This document shows, in pieces, positions 48,651 through 61,344 of a stretch of DNA of 64,000 nucleotides. Made by a program: the position numbers and the translations under genes. The notes beneath the pieces are model-generated. The model ran no database searches. It saw nothing but the letters and a program-made list of their open reading frames with translations, and was not told the origin of the DNA. Position 1 is the first letter of the stretch. Every line of letters begins with the position of its first letter. Origin of the DNA: Podarcis raffonei (Eukaryota > Chordata > Lepidosauria > Squamata > Lacertidae). The stretch covers positions 41,412,979 through 41,476,978 of the forward strand of contig NC_070611.1 of assembly GCF_027172205.1 (NCBI RefSeq). Reading direction: 5' to 3'.

Positions 48651-50703
48651 GGAGAGGGAAAGAGAGTTTGTATGTGCGCCTTTATGTGTTTCCACAACCT
48701 GGGAGCGAGGTGGCGGCGTCCCTGCTCTTGCTGCCACATGGGCCGTTTTATTAAGACAATGAATTTGAGTGTGTGCGCGCAGAAGGAAGGAGTGGGGCGG
48801 CGAGGTGGGGTGGGGGGAACCGCACACCAGACTGTAGCCCAGAGGAATTAGAGCAGTTTGCTTAAGGGCAGCGCAAATTGCTGGGGGCTGCAAGGAGAGG
48901 AGGAAACGGCCAAGGGGCTTTGGAGGAGGAGGGGGGCAGTGTTGGGAGAGTTTCTGGCTTGTCTGGAAACAGCAAGACTAATTGCCATGCGCTTCCGGTT
49001 TGAAACTGGCAGCAGACAACATCTTGAAAATGAGTCACTGCAGCTCACAAAGAAACTCTGTGGTTTTCTCCTTCTCAGGTTTATGTATTTGCTCTTTTAC
49101 AGTTTCCTTTGTAGTTTTGAGAGAGAGCGAGAGCTGGAGAGTTTCCTTCACTCTCACCCTCTGCCTCCACCAAACCCCCTCCCCACTCCATTTTTATATT
49201 TTACACCATCAGTTTAAAAGGGGGGGGGAGAGACTGGAGAGTTGTTTTTGGATCTGGCTGTGCTGAAGGTTAGAGGGACTCTGATGCTGCAGGAGGAAAA
49301 AGTTCCCTGAATTTTCCACTGGCTGCAGGAAGAGAGCCCATTTAGTCATGGCTAAGTAATGTCTGCACACACCAACTAATCTCATTAGGAGTTTCCGTTC
49401 CCTAACACAGGAGGGTTTTGTGACGCCCTCTCAGCTTTTCTGCCCACTACTGTTGAAAGCGAGACAAGTTACATCTTTATTTAGTCAGGGTGGGGGGTGG
49501 GACCTACTTAATTTAATGCAGCATCTTTTTTATCATGTGATCTTGAATGCTTTTTAAATGACAAAGGACACAATGGTTTCATTTTAATGTTCCTAAAATA
49601 AGGGCTTTACCCTTTACTTTGCCTTTTTATACTTTTTTATTGGTTTTAGGGCTTTGATGTGTAATATTTGAAAATGGGATCTATTGTATCTTATTATTTT
49701 CCGCCTCCTTCCTTCCATCTCTTTTAGTAAATAGAGGATAATAAAATGTTTATCTAAAAGCAAATATATGCTAACTGCATTTGGCCAAATTATCTTGCAA
49801 CTAATGTGTGCAATTTTGTGATTATTTTAAAATATTATGTGACATTTGCAACTTATTTTTGTATTGAAATAACTTTCGTACCCCAAATGAATCATGCAAA
49901 TGATTGGAGGCTGTCCTGTCTAGGCCTGAATGCGTCTGTCACATTCCAGTGTACCACTATCAAATTTCTAACTGATGAGGTTACCAGGCATCTGGGAATT
50001 TTCCTAGCCATAATTGCATTAATACCCAAAAACATTTTATCCAGGATTGGGACCCTTTGGATACAAATGGAGAATATCAGGATCATTGTGTGTTTGAAAA
50101 AAGTGTAATAGGTATTGGTTTATTGCACTTTTATTTTGGTTTTCCCATGTTCCCACAAAACCTGATATGGGATGGCTTAGAAATTCAATAAATTGTAGAA
50201 TTCCAGGTGGCTGCAGTGGCTAGAAGTGCTTTCTATCAATTGCTGTGGGCATCCGTCTACCTCAGGAGACAATGGAGGAGTGCACCTTTGGGGGTGAAGT
50301 CAATTACATTTTCTGTGTTGACTTCACTATTTACCTTTGAGTAGTGGTCTGAGAATTACCATCCAGGCTTCTGTAACTTCAAGGACTGACTGTTGTAGTA
50401 TTGCTGAACATGGATGCCTTCAAATAATGTTTAGAAGGTCTAGGTGCTGGACAGTGTGATAGCTCAACTCCTTCCAGGTAGGTATGGCCATATTCAACTG
50501 GCATTTTGGCACTTTGCTCAATCTTGGGCTGCGAACACCTATGCAAAGTGCTGGGTTTGACCTTTAAAATGGTGCATAGAGTGAATACTTTATCAGTGTC
50601 TGCTGTTTTCTGGAGAAGTTATGCTCAGACCCTTACAATCATAGACATTTGATGAGCGGTGGGATGGAGTACTGCTTTTGAATAGTGGTGCATAAACTTC
50701 AGA

Positions 50704-50842
50704 ATAGGGACAACCAACTTGGCATCCTCCAGATGTTGTTGGTTGCATTCCAACTCTCATGAGCCATGGTTGACTTGGCCAGTGTTCAGTGACGATGGAA
50801 GATGTAGTCCCAACAACATTTGGAGGGTACCAGTTTGGCTCT
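50704..50842. mobile_element. Degenerate palindromic hAT-like MITE
   Basis: AGGGACAACCAACTTGGCAT and CCTCCAGATGTTGTTGG face AGTCCCAACAACATTTGGAG and GGTACCAGTTTGGCTC. It has the same architecture as 30358-30496 but is older. Confidence 0.5.
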
Positions 50843-51105
50843 AGAACATTATTCCCAAAGAAGCACAACTCCAGACAGGTGGTTTTTGCAGGTGTATTCT
50901 GCAACATGTCATGATTCAATAATAGTGGTGGATTTATAGAGAACCATCCATATATCATCCCGCTTTTAGGGCCGGACAATATATCAATATATTGTCTTAT
51001 ATCAGTATCCAAGAGCAAATCATGATAACAATTAAAAAAAAAATTACCTGGCAATATATTGTGAATCGTGTGTGTCTTTGTGTGTGATAGTCAAAAAGCA
51101 TGATA

Positions 51106-51346
51106 CAATGTTACCTTGGTTTAAGAACAACCCTGTTTACGAACCATTCAGTTTACGAACTCCGCAAAACCGGAAGTAGTGTCCCAGTTTGCGAACTTTA
51201 CCTAGGTCTAAGAACGGAAGCCGAATGGTGGAAGGGCACCACTGGCGGGAGGCCTTATTAGGGAAAGCACACCTCAGTTTAAGAATGGTTTCTGTTTAAG
51301 AACAGACTTCCGGAACGTATTAAGTTCGTAAACGGAGGTACCACTG
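51106..51346 (+). mobile_element. Tigger/pogo-like MITE, subfamily B-related
   Basis: It begins CAATGTTACCTTGGTTTAAG and ends CGTAAACGGAGGTACCACTG, flanked by TA. The interior has GTTTACGAACCATTCAG and AAAACCGGAAGTAGTG. Confidence 0.8.
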
Positions 51347-51941
51347 TATTGTGAAAATTGGGAAGCCAATGCTTCTTCCTGTCCTGTGCAGCTGTTGCCA
51401 TTGCTAACTCTGCCTCAGCTGCTCTTCCATGCCTCCTGTAGCGGCAGCAGCAGACTGACGCAAAATTCGCTCTTTGAGAAACCGTGTGTGCCCTGCAGGG
51501 TGGCTTTCTGTCTTAGCTCTCCATCACCCCTGCCTGCCTCCTCAGTGGCATGCAAAAATCATCCTTGGAGATATCGTGTGCACACACATGCGTGCAGCCT
51601 AACTCCACCTGAGCGCTCTGTTTCCTGAGCAGGTGGAGCTGAACAGCCTGCAAGCGGGAACTTCCCTCCATCAGAGACGCCAGGCTCTTTCTGAAAGGCA
51701 GGCACTAGGCTGGTAAGTGGCTTAGGTAGAAGCGTGGCTTCTGGAATCTGGCGCCCCTTTCCTCCTCCTGTTCTCAAGTAAAAACATAAACTTGGGTAAT
51801 AGGAAAAAGAAAAACATGCTGCTCAAACATAAGACCCTCTCCTTTTTCGCTGTGCTTGTTCGTTGCAGGTGGGTGTGTGGTTGTCTGTATACACCTAAGC
51901 TGATTAGAACTCAGTCAAAATAAAATGTGGTATATCTATAC

Positions 51942-52077
51942 CAGGCTTCTGCAAACTCGGCCTTCCAGATGTTTTTGGCCTACAACACCCATGATCTCTA
52001 GCTAGCAAGACCAGTGCTCAGGGATGATGGGAATTGTAGTCTCAAAACATCTGGAGGGCTGAGTTTGAGGAAGCCTG
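51942..52077. mobile_element. Short palindromic hAT-like MITE, relative of 34831-34966
   Basis: It begins CAGGCTTCTGCAAACTCGG and ends GAGTTTGAGGAAGCCTG. The 8-base duplication ATCTATAC / ATCTACAC has one mismatch. It shares the internal CATCTGGAGGGC arm. Confidence 0.85.
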
Positions 52078-52665
52078 ATCTACACCCATATATATCTTCA
52101 TTCACCATGTTTGTTAGTAGGCATTCAGTAGCTCTGATAAGAAAGAAATATTGGGGGATTTGTTTTGTTTTTGTGAACAGAAATGCTGGTATAATAACAT
52201 AGTACCATACACACCAGGATTTGACAAAAGACCTCACTACTAACATGTAGGCAAGGAGCTTTTTAACCCTATGACTAGAAATTGTGGGGCAGGCAGGCAG
52301 GCAGGGAGGGTATCCTGCCACCTCTTCAGTTTTCAAGATACGCAACAGATGTGGGGAGCAGGACAACAAAACAGAGAAGTGTTTCTGCAGTCCTTTCACA
52401 TATAGTTTAGCTTGTGTTGCAGTTGGAGTAGGGGTACATGTTTTCAACCACTTAAATCTCAGATTTTCAGCAGTGATGATTTCATTATGCATCAGGAGGG
52501 TTTTAATCAGGTCTACTGACACGAAAACACATAAATAAAAATTCTGTACAAATTTTATAATCTGTATGAAATAGACAAATGAAGCATACTTGAATATATT
52601 TTCTGGTTTTGTTAATTATGGGAAGGTAGAATGTTGACTCAGGTCAATGTTGAACTCCCAATCAG

Positions 52666-52668
52666 TAT

Positions 52669-52703
<35 letters not shown>

Positions 52704-52706
52704 TTT
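52666..52706. repeat. (TTTA)n microsatellite
   Basis: About ten units of the tetranucleotide ATTT. Confidence 0.95.
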
Positions 52707-53228
52707 GCAACAAAAGCAAATAGATAAAATAGGGTTACTGTACATCCAGAATTCCCCGGGATTTAACAGGCAAAAATAGCACCCAGGGGGAATTTTGGAA
52801 AACTGGCAAAATGTCCAGGATTTTGAGATTGAGTTTAAAAAGCTCAACAACTATGAGCTTCCTTAAAAAATCTCAACAACTTTTGTGTTGTGAATTTTAC
52901 TTCTAGAAATATGGCAACGCTAGATAAAATCATTCACAATAACAAATCATTGCTGCCAGTATCCAAAGCACTCTTTCAGGTAGTGCAAGGATTCCACTGA
53001 ATAACACTGAAAAAGATGTGTCTTAATCAACCACCTGAAACTATAGAGAGATGGGGCAACATACACCTCAGTAGGGTGAGGAACCCCCACTGTGAAAAGG
53101 CCATTTCCTAGGCTCCCACACCACATACCTCATCCTGCATGGGGACCACTAGGAGGGCTTCAACTGTTGGTTATGGGCCAGTCAATATGGAATAAGCCAT
53201 TTTTACAGATATTTGGATCCCTAGGATC

Positions 53229-53486
53229 CCCTAGAGAGCCAGTGTGGTGTAGAGGTTAAGAGTGGTGGACTCGTAATCTGGCGAACCGGGTTCGCGTCTC
53301 CGCTCCTCCACATGCAGCTGCTGGGTGACCTTGGGCCAGTCACACTTCTTTGAAGTCTCTCAGCCCCACTCACCTCACAGAGTGTTTGTTGTGGGGGAGG
53401 AAGGGAAAGGAGATTGTTGGCCGCTTTGAGACTCCTTCGGGTAGTGATAAAGCGGGATATTAAATCCAAACTCTTCCTCTCTTCCT
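53229..53486 (+). mobile_element. CORE-SINE (MIR-like), tRNA-derived head
   Basis: The head is GTGTGGTGTAGAGGTTAAGAG with B box GGGTTCGCGTC. It is followed by a CORE-like segment GGGTGACCTTGGGCCAGTCA. The tail runs through TGGCCGCTTTGAGACTCC to GATATTAAATCCAAACTC. It is nearly complete. Confidence 0.75.
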
Positions 53487-53744
53487 AGGTGTTCAGGGCT
53501 TTAATACCTTGCATTGGGCCCAGAAAATAATTGGCATACAACGTAGCTGTTTTTAAAAGAGGGTAATGTTATTGTGGCCTGCTGCTTGTAGGTATTAGCC
53601 TGATTGCTGCATTATTTTGTACTAGTTGTAATTTCCATAACATCTTCAGTGGTAGACCCATGTGAAGTGCATTACAGTAGTCCAGTAGAAATCCAGCTGC
53701 TTCTTGCAGCATTGCAAATTTTGCCTGGCATTGCACAAGCGCAT

Positions 53745-53890
53745 TTTTAAAATTACCTTTGGAGGCATAAGGACTGCACTCTTCTTGAGTGATTTTTGGC
53801 TGGCTGGAATGTGGCCTTGAACTTTGATAATGTTTCTTGCTTGCTGGCATAGATGGAGGATAGAGAGCTGTGCAGATGGGCATAGAAACC
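53745..53890. mobile_element. Fragment of the hAT-like repeat family seen at 40316-40666
   Basis: It carries the shared body GGCTGGAATGTGGCCTTGAAC followed by GATAATGTTTC and ATAGATGGAGGATAGAGAG. The ends are not recognisable, so this is a partial old copy. Confidence 0.45.
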
Positions 53891-54029
53891 TCTGACTTTT
53901 ACGTCACCTGCAGTGTTAGGAGTATTTTTTAAGCATAAACTGCACAACCACAATCACTTCACACAATTTGGGATTAGAATTTCCTGATTAGAATGCATGG
54001 ATTTCAGGGAAACCTGAGTCCTATAACAG

Positions 54030-54106
54030 TTTCCTGCTTGGCAGGGGGTTGGACTTGATGGCCCTTGTGGTCTCTTCCAACTCTATGATTCTATGATTCT
54101 ATGATC
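54030..54106 (+). mobile_element. CR1 LINE 3' end
   Basis: It has GGGGTTGGACTTGATGGCCC, then TCTTCCAACTC, and ends in three copies of the octamer ATTCTATG typical of the CR1 3' terminus. Only the last 80 or so bases are present, as is usual for CR1. Confidence 0.85.
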
Positions 54107-54641
54107 TCATAAATTAAATGGTTCAGGCAGCATTCTTATGGTAAGTCCCATTGATCTTTCTGTAATACATTGTAATACTAAGTAGGCATATATATGATGG
54201 ACTACCTTTTGTTTATTGGTATTTCTACCAACTTATAAACAAAGGAATTAACTTCAAATATTATTGTTTTTTTCTGTTTTTAAATGAGAACCTGATTTTA
54301 ATTTGTTCATGATTTAGAATGATGCAGCAGGGCTAGCTAAATGTTTGCTGGCCCAGGACCAAAATATTTAGGAGAGGGCATGCCTACAGAACAGGTATGC
54401 ATACAGAAACAAGCCCCCTAAAACATGATGCTGTGTGTGGATTGAAGTGACACTTTGAGACTAGGAGGCAAGTGGCTTTGACAGTTGTAGCTAAAGCAGA
54501 GGTGAAATAGCATTAGAAAAGTTTTGTATTACGAGATTGGCATGAATCAAGGTAATTCTTATATTAATTTCCTGGTTTGCTTATTTGGATATTCAGATTC
54601 ATGTGAATGTAAATGATGTAAATGTAAAGGATGTAGATGTA

Positions 54642-54869
54642 CAGTGGTACCTCGGGTTACAAACACCTCGGGTTACAATCACTTCGGGTTACAGACTCCG
54701 CTAACCCAGAAGTAGTACCTTGGGTTAAGAACTTTACCTCAGGATGAGAACAGAAATCACGCGGCAGCAGGAGGCCCTATTAGCTAAAGTGGTACCTCAG
54801 GTTAAGAACGGTTTTAAGTTAAGAACGGACCTCCGAAACGAATTAAGTTCGTAACCAGAGGTACCACTG
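54642..54869 (+). mobile_element. Tigger/pogo-like MITE, subfamily A
   Basis: Ends CAGTGGTACCTCGGGTTA and ACCAGAGGTACCACTG are flanked by TA. The body matches other copies (CAGGATGAGAACAGAAATCA, GGCAGCAGGAGGCCC). Confidence 0.85.
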
Positions 54870-55730
54870 TATAGCTGATGTTCGGGGAGGTGGTGGTAGG
54901 GTTTGGCAGCATGCCCTCACTTATCCTTACATGTTTGCTTACACCTGAGGAGACTCAGTGTCCACGTAGGGCTAGAGAGATCTGGTACAAATGTAAGAAC
55001 ACTATGAGAATGATCTTTTGAGGAACCTTGCACTTTTGTACCACTGCTGCCTCCTCTCCTTTCTTCTTACCATGAAGCAGTCTCTTTCCTGGTTTTGTGG
55101 CAAACCATAGTTTATCATTCTGTCTCAACTGGAAAAACTATTTTATATGATTGCCCTGCAAAACAGGATTGAAAAGCAGAGCTGGATCCTAGTTTCTGGT
55201 TCTGATTTATAGGGCAAGCACAACTATATCTTGCGGGTTTGAATGAGATGGCAGAGTATGCTTTGCCTGAAGCAAGGAAAGAAAAGAGGTCATCGCTTCA
55301 CATGATGGTAGGAGGAAGCAGGTGTGCCTGAAGCTGCTTAAAAGCTGATTCTCGTAACACCAACCATGGTGTGGTGTTATGTCTGGACTACCCGAAACAG
55401 GTGGAGTCCTATGCTACTAAGTAGACTATCTGCTCCTAATTATGCATCTTGAAGGCCTAATGTACACGGGATCAGGAAGTGCACAATTTATTCTGATAGA
55501 TTGCCAAAATGCGAAGAAACCAGCTGCACACTTGTATGTAAAGCATGGTACGTGTAGAAAAAAACCCCAGCTTCTTAAAGAGAAAACTATGTTGTTAAAA
55601 TAATCAATGTTCTTCAATCCATGTGTGCCACGGTGTGCTAGATAACTATCTTAGAAATAAGAGATGGAAAATAATTTCTCCTTGAAACATAAGGGATGAG
55701 ACACAAGGCACTTACGTACTGTATATACTA

Positions 55731-55955
55731 CAGTGGTACCTCGGGTTACATACGCTTCAGGTTACATACGCTTCAGGTTACAGACTCTGCTAACCCAGAA
55801 ATATTACCTCGTGTTAAGAACTTTGCTTCAGGATGAGAACAGAAATCGTGCTCTGGCGGTGCGGTGGCAGCGGGAGGCCCCATTAGCTAAAGTGGTGCTT
55901 CAGGTTAAGAATAGACCTCTGGAATGAATTAAGTACTTAACCCAAGGTACCACTG
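55731..55955 (+). mobile_element. Tigger/pogo-like MITE, subfamily A
   Basis: Ends CAGTGGTACCTCGGGTTA and CCCAAGGTACCACTG are flanked by TA. The first 50 bases carry two copies of 'acgcttcaggttaca', a local tandem copy inside the element. It lies only about 860 bases from the previous copy. Confidence 0.85.
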
Positions 55956-57082
55956 TATAACTTTAGGCTTCTGGGAGCAAAACAAAACAAAAAACAAACC
56001 TCCTAGTGTGAGCTCAATGTTATTTTCTTTTCTGATCACAGCTCCTTCCAGGGCATCAGAGACATGCCTGAAAGTCTTCTTTTTTGCAGGGGAGTGAAGT
56101 TGATGTAGACCCCAGCTTCTAATTGAAATAGATGTAACCTTGTTTTTAGCAAACCTGATACACCTCATGCTCCATGATTTCCTCAACAATTGTGCAGTCA
56201 GTTGTCCTGTAATGTTTCATTCCCTTCTTTGCAATTCTTTAAAAAAAAATAGTTTAACTTACTAAACTATTGTGGTTCCAATTCACCTCTATCAAAACAA
56301 ATAAGAAAGCAAAACTACCAAATGTCTAAGCTAACTGGGATCCTTTCTATCCCCAGCAATGTGTCGAAATAGAGTGTGGTACAGATGATCTTAGGGCAGC
56401 ATTCACTTATGCAAGGACTTTTGCTTGTACAACAGGGTTTGCCTCCCTATTGCCCCCTGTATCCCCCCATATTGGGCGGAGCAGTGGTGTAGCTAGCCGC
56501 TCGGGTGCCTGGTGCGGGGGCATGTCCTGCAGTTGGGGGCGGGGTGATCTGCCTGTGGGGGCGGGGCGAGCCTCTCCAACGCTTGGAGCCTCTCTGCCAC
56601 CTCCCCTTCAGTTGTAGGGCAGCTGAGGGAGAGGCAGTAGGCAGACACAAGTCCCACGCTGCCGTTTCAGGCAGCACGGAACCTGCAGGAGCCTAAGCCA
56701 CCATGTCACTCCTAAAAAGTTTTGTGAGCCCAATTTTTAAAATTGGGAGTGGGTATTGTTATGACTGGCAAACTGGAATGCTTGTGCAGATGGAACAAAT
56801 GGAAGAACACAATGTTGAATTTCTGCCTCTAGCAGTTTGCCTGTATTGTAAATTCAGTTTTTATAAACTTGCACCACTTCAAAAACACCAGAATAGAGTC
56901 CCCTCTGGTTTGTACATTTTTTTACCTATACATTTATCTTTCTTCCAAAAACATCATCACGAGAGAGATGAAGGGGTCCTTTGGACCCCAGAGTTTAATT
57001 TTGCTGTAGGGAATTAATTATTAATTAATTGGCTTCATCTTGGTGCAGGAGCAATGCTGTAGTTGTAAAACTTGAAGCAAAG

Positions 57083-57245
57083 GAGCTCATCATGGCTCAG
57101 TAGTTGAGGACATGTTTTGCATGCAAAATGTTCCAGGTTCAATCTCTGGCATCTCCAGTTTGGGCTGGCGGAGACCAGTGCCTGGGGCACCAGAGAGCTC
57201 CTGCCAATCTGGGTGGACAACACTGAGCTAAGTAGGGACCAATGC
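57083..57245 (+). mobile_element. tRNA-Ala-derived SINE
   Basis: This is the same family as the copy at 2097-2278: ATGGCTCAGTAGTTGAGGA, TTTTGCATGC, then the B box AGGTTCAATCTC and TGGCATCTCCAG, followed by the body with ACACTGAGCTAAGTAGG. It is moderately diverged. Confidence 0.75.
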
Positions 57246-57347
57246 TCCTACGTCCCTTTCAGTACCACCTCCTTAGCCACATCCCCAAGCAGAGTCTTAA
57301 GAACACAGGCAGCTGTACTGTTCCACTATAATAGATAAATACATATA

Positions 57348-57555
57348 CAGTGGTACCTCGGGTTACAGACGCTTCAGGTTACAGACTCCGCTAACCCAGA
57401 AATAGTACCTCGGGTTAAGAACTTTGCTTCAGGATGAGAACAGAAATCTTGCGGCAGCAGCGGGAGGCTCCATTAGCTAAAGTGGTACTAAGAACAGTTT
57501 CAGGTTGAGAACGGACCTCCAGAACGAATTAAGTTATTAACCCGAGGTACCACTG
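57348..57555 (+). mobile_element. Tigger/pogo-like MITE, subfamily A
   Basis: Ends CAGTGGTACCTCGGGTTA and ACCCGAGGTACCACTG are flanked by TA. It is slightly shorter than the other copies but has the same body. It is close to the apparent consensus and probably one of the younger copies. Confidence 0.85.
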
Positions 57556-60500
57556 TACTCGCACGCGGATACACCCATATACCAAAGAACAGCAGTACAT
57601 AGCCTTAATATCCATTTCTTATTTGTAATTTTCTTTTAAAAACAAAGACTCAGTTAGACTACTGGAATACTTCAGATATTTATTCTGAGCTCAGTTTTTC
57701 ATCTAAGCATTTTTTGCTTCTGTTTGTTTCTCCCATTAACATTATGGGGTCCAATGTGCCCCAACAGCTTTTGTGTGAGACTGTCTTTTAGAATGTGATA
57801 TGCCAATACATTCCCCCCCTCCCCTGTTAATCTGAGATCATTAAAAAAAAAAATCATAGCTTTTATTTCCAGCCAGAACTTTAAAGGGACTCAGGGAACT
57901 CCAATCGCAGATCAACACTGTTAAAAATGATGGGGGACTAACCGATAGAGGGGCCTATATTCAAGAGAAACCTCTGAACCTCCCTCTGGGATATATCAGC
58001 ATAGAGCAGAATAGTTAAAAACCCCGAGATGTCCTGAAAAATGGACTGGTAAGGGCCTCCATAATTCTTCTATTTACATTTCCTATACTTAATTGTGGTC
58101 TCCTTTGGGTTACGGTAATTTGTGTTGGGACTACTCCAGGATACATTTCAACTGATTCATGTCAAAAGTAGCCTGTTTATTTACACTATACACACCCTTC
58201 ACTTCCGTAAATGCTGACTCATGGCCTAGCTGTAGTGGAGCGCTGAGCACTTTGCAAAGTGGTTCTTTATTTTTGCTTTTGCCACGTTGAATAAGGGCAC
58301 CGCTTGCCTGCCAGAAAGGTATCTGTTGGCCTTGAGCTCTTCTCTGTCATTGCAAGCCACGCCCAATGCTAGTTACAACAGGCCATGATGACATGCTTGC
58401 TCTGAAACGCATACTTTCCCATGCCAACTCTTGGTTTATTCTGCTATTTTCTGCGGTTTGCTCCTTCACTATTTTGCACAATAAACATATCGCATAGATT
58501 TGAGTGATGATGCATGTTTGTTTTATTTGAAGCTTTTTTTGCTTTAATGAATCAGCTAGTATTTTGGAGACTTTAGAGAAAGACAAGAGCATATTTGTTC
58601 TTAAGAATTTTGTTGAATTATGTATGACTTCAGAATTAGTCATGATTTAGAGTGGAATGTCAAGATGTAGGAACAGGAAGTCAAGCTTACTAAACATTGA
58701 AATAAAACACTAAAGCACAAAGTGTTTTAAAATGTATATAGTTTGGATTGTATAGGTTCTTTCTTGAGAACAGGATTAATTTTGACGTTGGGATACACTT
58801 TTGCAAAGTATTTGTTCAAGTGCTGACACTTAAAAGCTGTTCCAACTGTTGATGATACTCGTATTTGTATGACGGGAGACAAGGTGGGGACATATGCAGC
58901 AGATGGATAAACTCAGGCTAGTGGAAGAGTTATCAAAAACACAAAACTTTTCAACCTGTTCCCATGAACACAAATTAATGGACGTAGGGCTTGTAGCCTG
59001 GAAAAAGCTACACACTGACTAATAGTCAATATGGTTCAGTTTATGTACATCCTGTACCAGCAGCACTCTCAACACTACAGAATACTGAAACGCAGCTGAA
59101 GGCTAGAACAGGCAGTTGCAGGATGTCTTAGCATCCTGCTGAAAAAGAGAAACAAGGAAATGGAAGACACTCCAAGGAACTGGAAAACAAGTATGGAGCC
59201 AACATAAATCCCAATTAGGGTGCTGTGTCTTCCTTCAAGCCCTTCACAGCAGGCACCAGAACTCTAAAGGACGCACATACAATAACCTAGTGTGGAACAA
59301 ACCAGTGCAATATTCATTTGGCCATAGGTCAGAGAAACCCGTAATACATAGTAATCTGCTTTGAGACATTATGGAATTGCCTTTCTAGGAATGCTTTGAG
59401 GAAACACTGGGCATGCATTTGCTGCAAATGATTTAGGTATGAGAAACCCAGGACTTACAAAGCACATCACTACTAGCATATAGTTGGTTTATCTGCAGCT
59501 AACTACTATTAGACAAGCACTGAATAATTTATTTTAAAATTTGATTACGTGCATGTGTGTTTGTTTCCTCAATCATGTTTATTTGAGTTTAATGTAAGCT
59601 TAGTTGTTTTTCTTTGCACATAATGTACCGGTATTCAGTTTTATACTGTTTTACCCCATGAGCAACTCTGCTGAAACATGCATAGTAAAGCTTCTTGTTA
59701 AATCAAATAATGCTTACAAGAGGCTTCTTTTATGCACGAAATGGTGCAGGAATAGATATTTTTCTGAAACCTATATTACATTTTTATAACAAAGGATCTA
59801 CCTTTTTCTTAAAACTTTGCCCATTAGTGTTACACTACATATTAATACATCTGCAAAACAGACTTCTGTTACAGTGAAGGCTTCTCTTAAATGACAGCGA
59901 TGACAGTATCGCGCTATAGAATCTGTGCATGCTTATTTATCATCAGTCTGCTCAGCACAGAGTGCTTTTACCCATGTGTGTCAAATCTGCAGTTATTTTG
60001 CTATTGTTTTCTAGGTTTTCTAAGACTTAGCTACGCACATAGACACCCATGCAGGGTGAGTGGGGAGTTCATATCCGGCCATTTCTAGAATACTATATGG
60101 AAATGATCTACCTGTGACTAGCAGCTGCCTCTCCACTCCTGTGAGCGTGTTGTTGGAATTAATGTCTGTGTATATGTACCTGTATGAGTGCTACAGTGTA
60201 CGATACCTAAGAAAACACAAATGTTCTCTATATTATGTTTTCAGTGGATTTATACTCCACTCTTTTATCGAGTTCTAAGGTGGCTAACAATCAAATGCAA
60301 CAAAGCTTAACAGAATAGCAAAGTATGTGGTAATTTGAAAGCCGTACATCAACAAAATAAGCAAATATACCCTGATTTTTACTGTTCTCCCTTTCCTTTC
60401 TGATTTTACCTTTCTGAGAATCTTTCTTCAGAAAGAATTTACCATTGTGGAATAGTTAGGCTATGGTAATTTGAAACTTTCACAGTTTATTTTAACTATC

Positions 60501-60705
60501 TGGAGCACCTTTCCCCAAGGAAACGTGTGGAAAAATTCCTTAGTAATTATTATTTCAAATTAAAACAAATGTTGTTGTTTTTATGGAGGTAGTGCATAAG
60601 TATAGTGGCGAAATGCTGAACAACTCAGTCGATCTGATTAATTCTTTGCCAGAGACCTACACAATTTAGGTTGGCAGTATGGATAATATCCAACTAAGTT
60701 GTACT

Positions 60706-60775
60706 CAGAGTAGACCCATTAAAACCAATGGCCTTAAGGTCATTGGTTTCAGTGGGTCTACTGTGGGTATGATTA
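60706..60775. repeat. Short palindromic repeat with near-perfect arms
   Basis: CAGAGTAGACCCATTAAAAC and CAATGGCC face GGTCATTGGTTTCAGTGGGT and CTACTG. Single arms of the same kind (CATTGA..TCAATGGG..CTTACTC type) occur near 13230, 39125 and 62640, so this is a dispersed family of small palindromes. Confidence 0.45.
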
Positions 60776-61077
60776 ATGTAGGATATCACTTTATACTGCT
60801 AAGTGTAGAAAACTTCAATTCTTTCTCTCAGTTGTACAGCAATATGTCTTTTGTGGGTTGCATTTCCCCATAAAGTAATCAAGCAGCCCTTGTGTTTGTA
60901 GAAGCACAAATACCCAGATGAAATCTATGCAAGGAGGGCCTGCCACATCTTGATAAATGCTGGGGAATGTTGCGTAAATGAAACAATCTTAGAAATGATG
61001 GAGCAACTCCTGCTTGACCAAAGCACTGTGTGTACATTAGAACCCCATAGAGCTTTGGATCATGGCTGAGGTGCCGC

Positions 61078-61272
61078 GTGTTATTAGTGCAAAAATGGAA
61101 AACAGATAAGGTACCAACAAAGGAAGAATGGCATGTTAAACTGTTGGAATATGCAGAGCTAGCAGGGGTGACCACTAGAATAATAAATCAAAATGATGAA
61201 AGATATAAGGAGGACTGGATATTGTTTATTGAATATATGAAAAGTATTATAAGCAAACAATATACCTAGCAG
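61078..61272 (+). mobile_element. L1-type LINE ORF2 C-terminal remnant
   Basis: An open stretch encodes VQKWKTDKVPTKEEWHVKLL followed by EYAELAG and DERYKEDWILFIEYM. This resembles the extreme C-terminus of ORF2 proteins of squamate L1-like LINEs (pattern W...PT.EEW..KL.EYAEMA...D..F..DW..FI.Y). There is no reverse transcriptase or endonuclease nearby, so it is a 5'-truncated copy. It is not a host exon. Confidence 0.6.
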
Positions 61273-61344
61273 GATGGTAAGATTTTCAGCAGTGTAAAAA
61301 ATAGCTAACGTTTATAAAAGTGGTTGTGATAGGGTGAATCAAGA

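Noticed and set aside
47624-48893. Long open frames on both strands in the CpG island (up to about 240 codons)
   Set aside because: They overlap in several frames on both strands, are rich in G, R and P as expected from GC-rich DNA, and contain no domain or splice pattern I recognise.
50593-51054. Open frame of 153 codons on the minus strand
   Set aside because: It crosses a degenerate hAT-like MITE and AT-rich sequence and shows no family resemblance.
51998-52522. Open frame of 174 codons on the minus strand
   Set aside because: It starts in unique sequence but ends in the MITE at 51942-52077; no recognisable domain, and no exon-like boundaries.
61078-61269. A host exon encoding KEEW...EYAELAG
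   Set aside because: The sequence fits the C-terminal tail of L1-type ORF2 proteins and has no splice sites.
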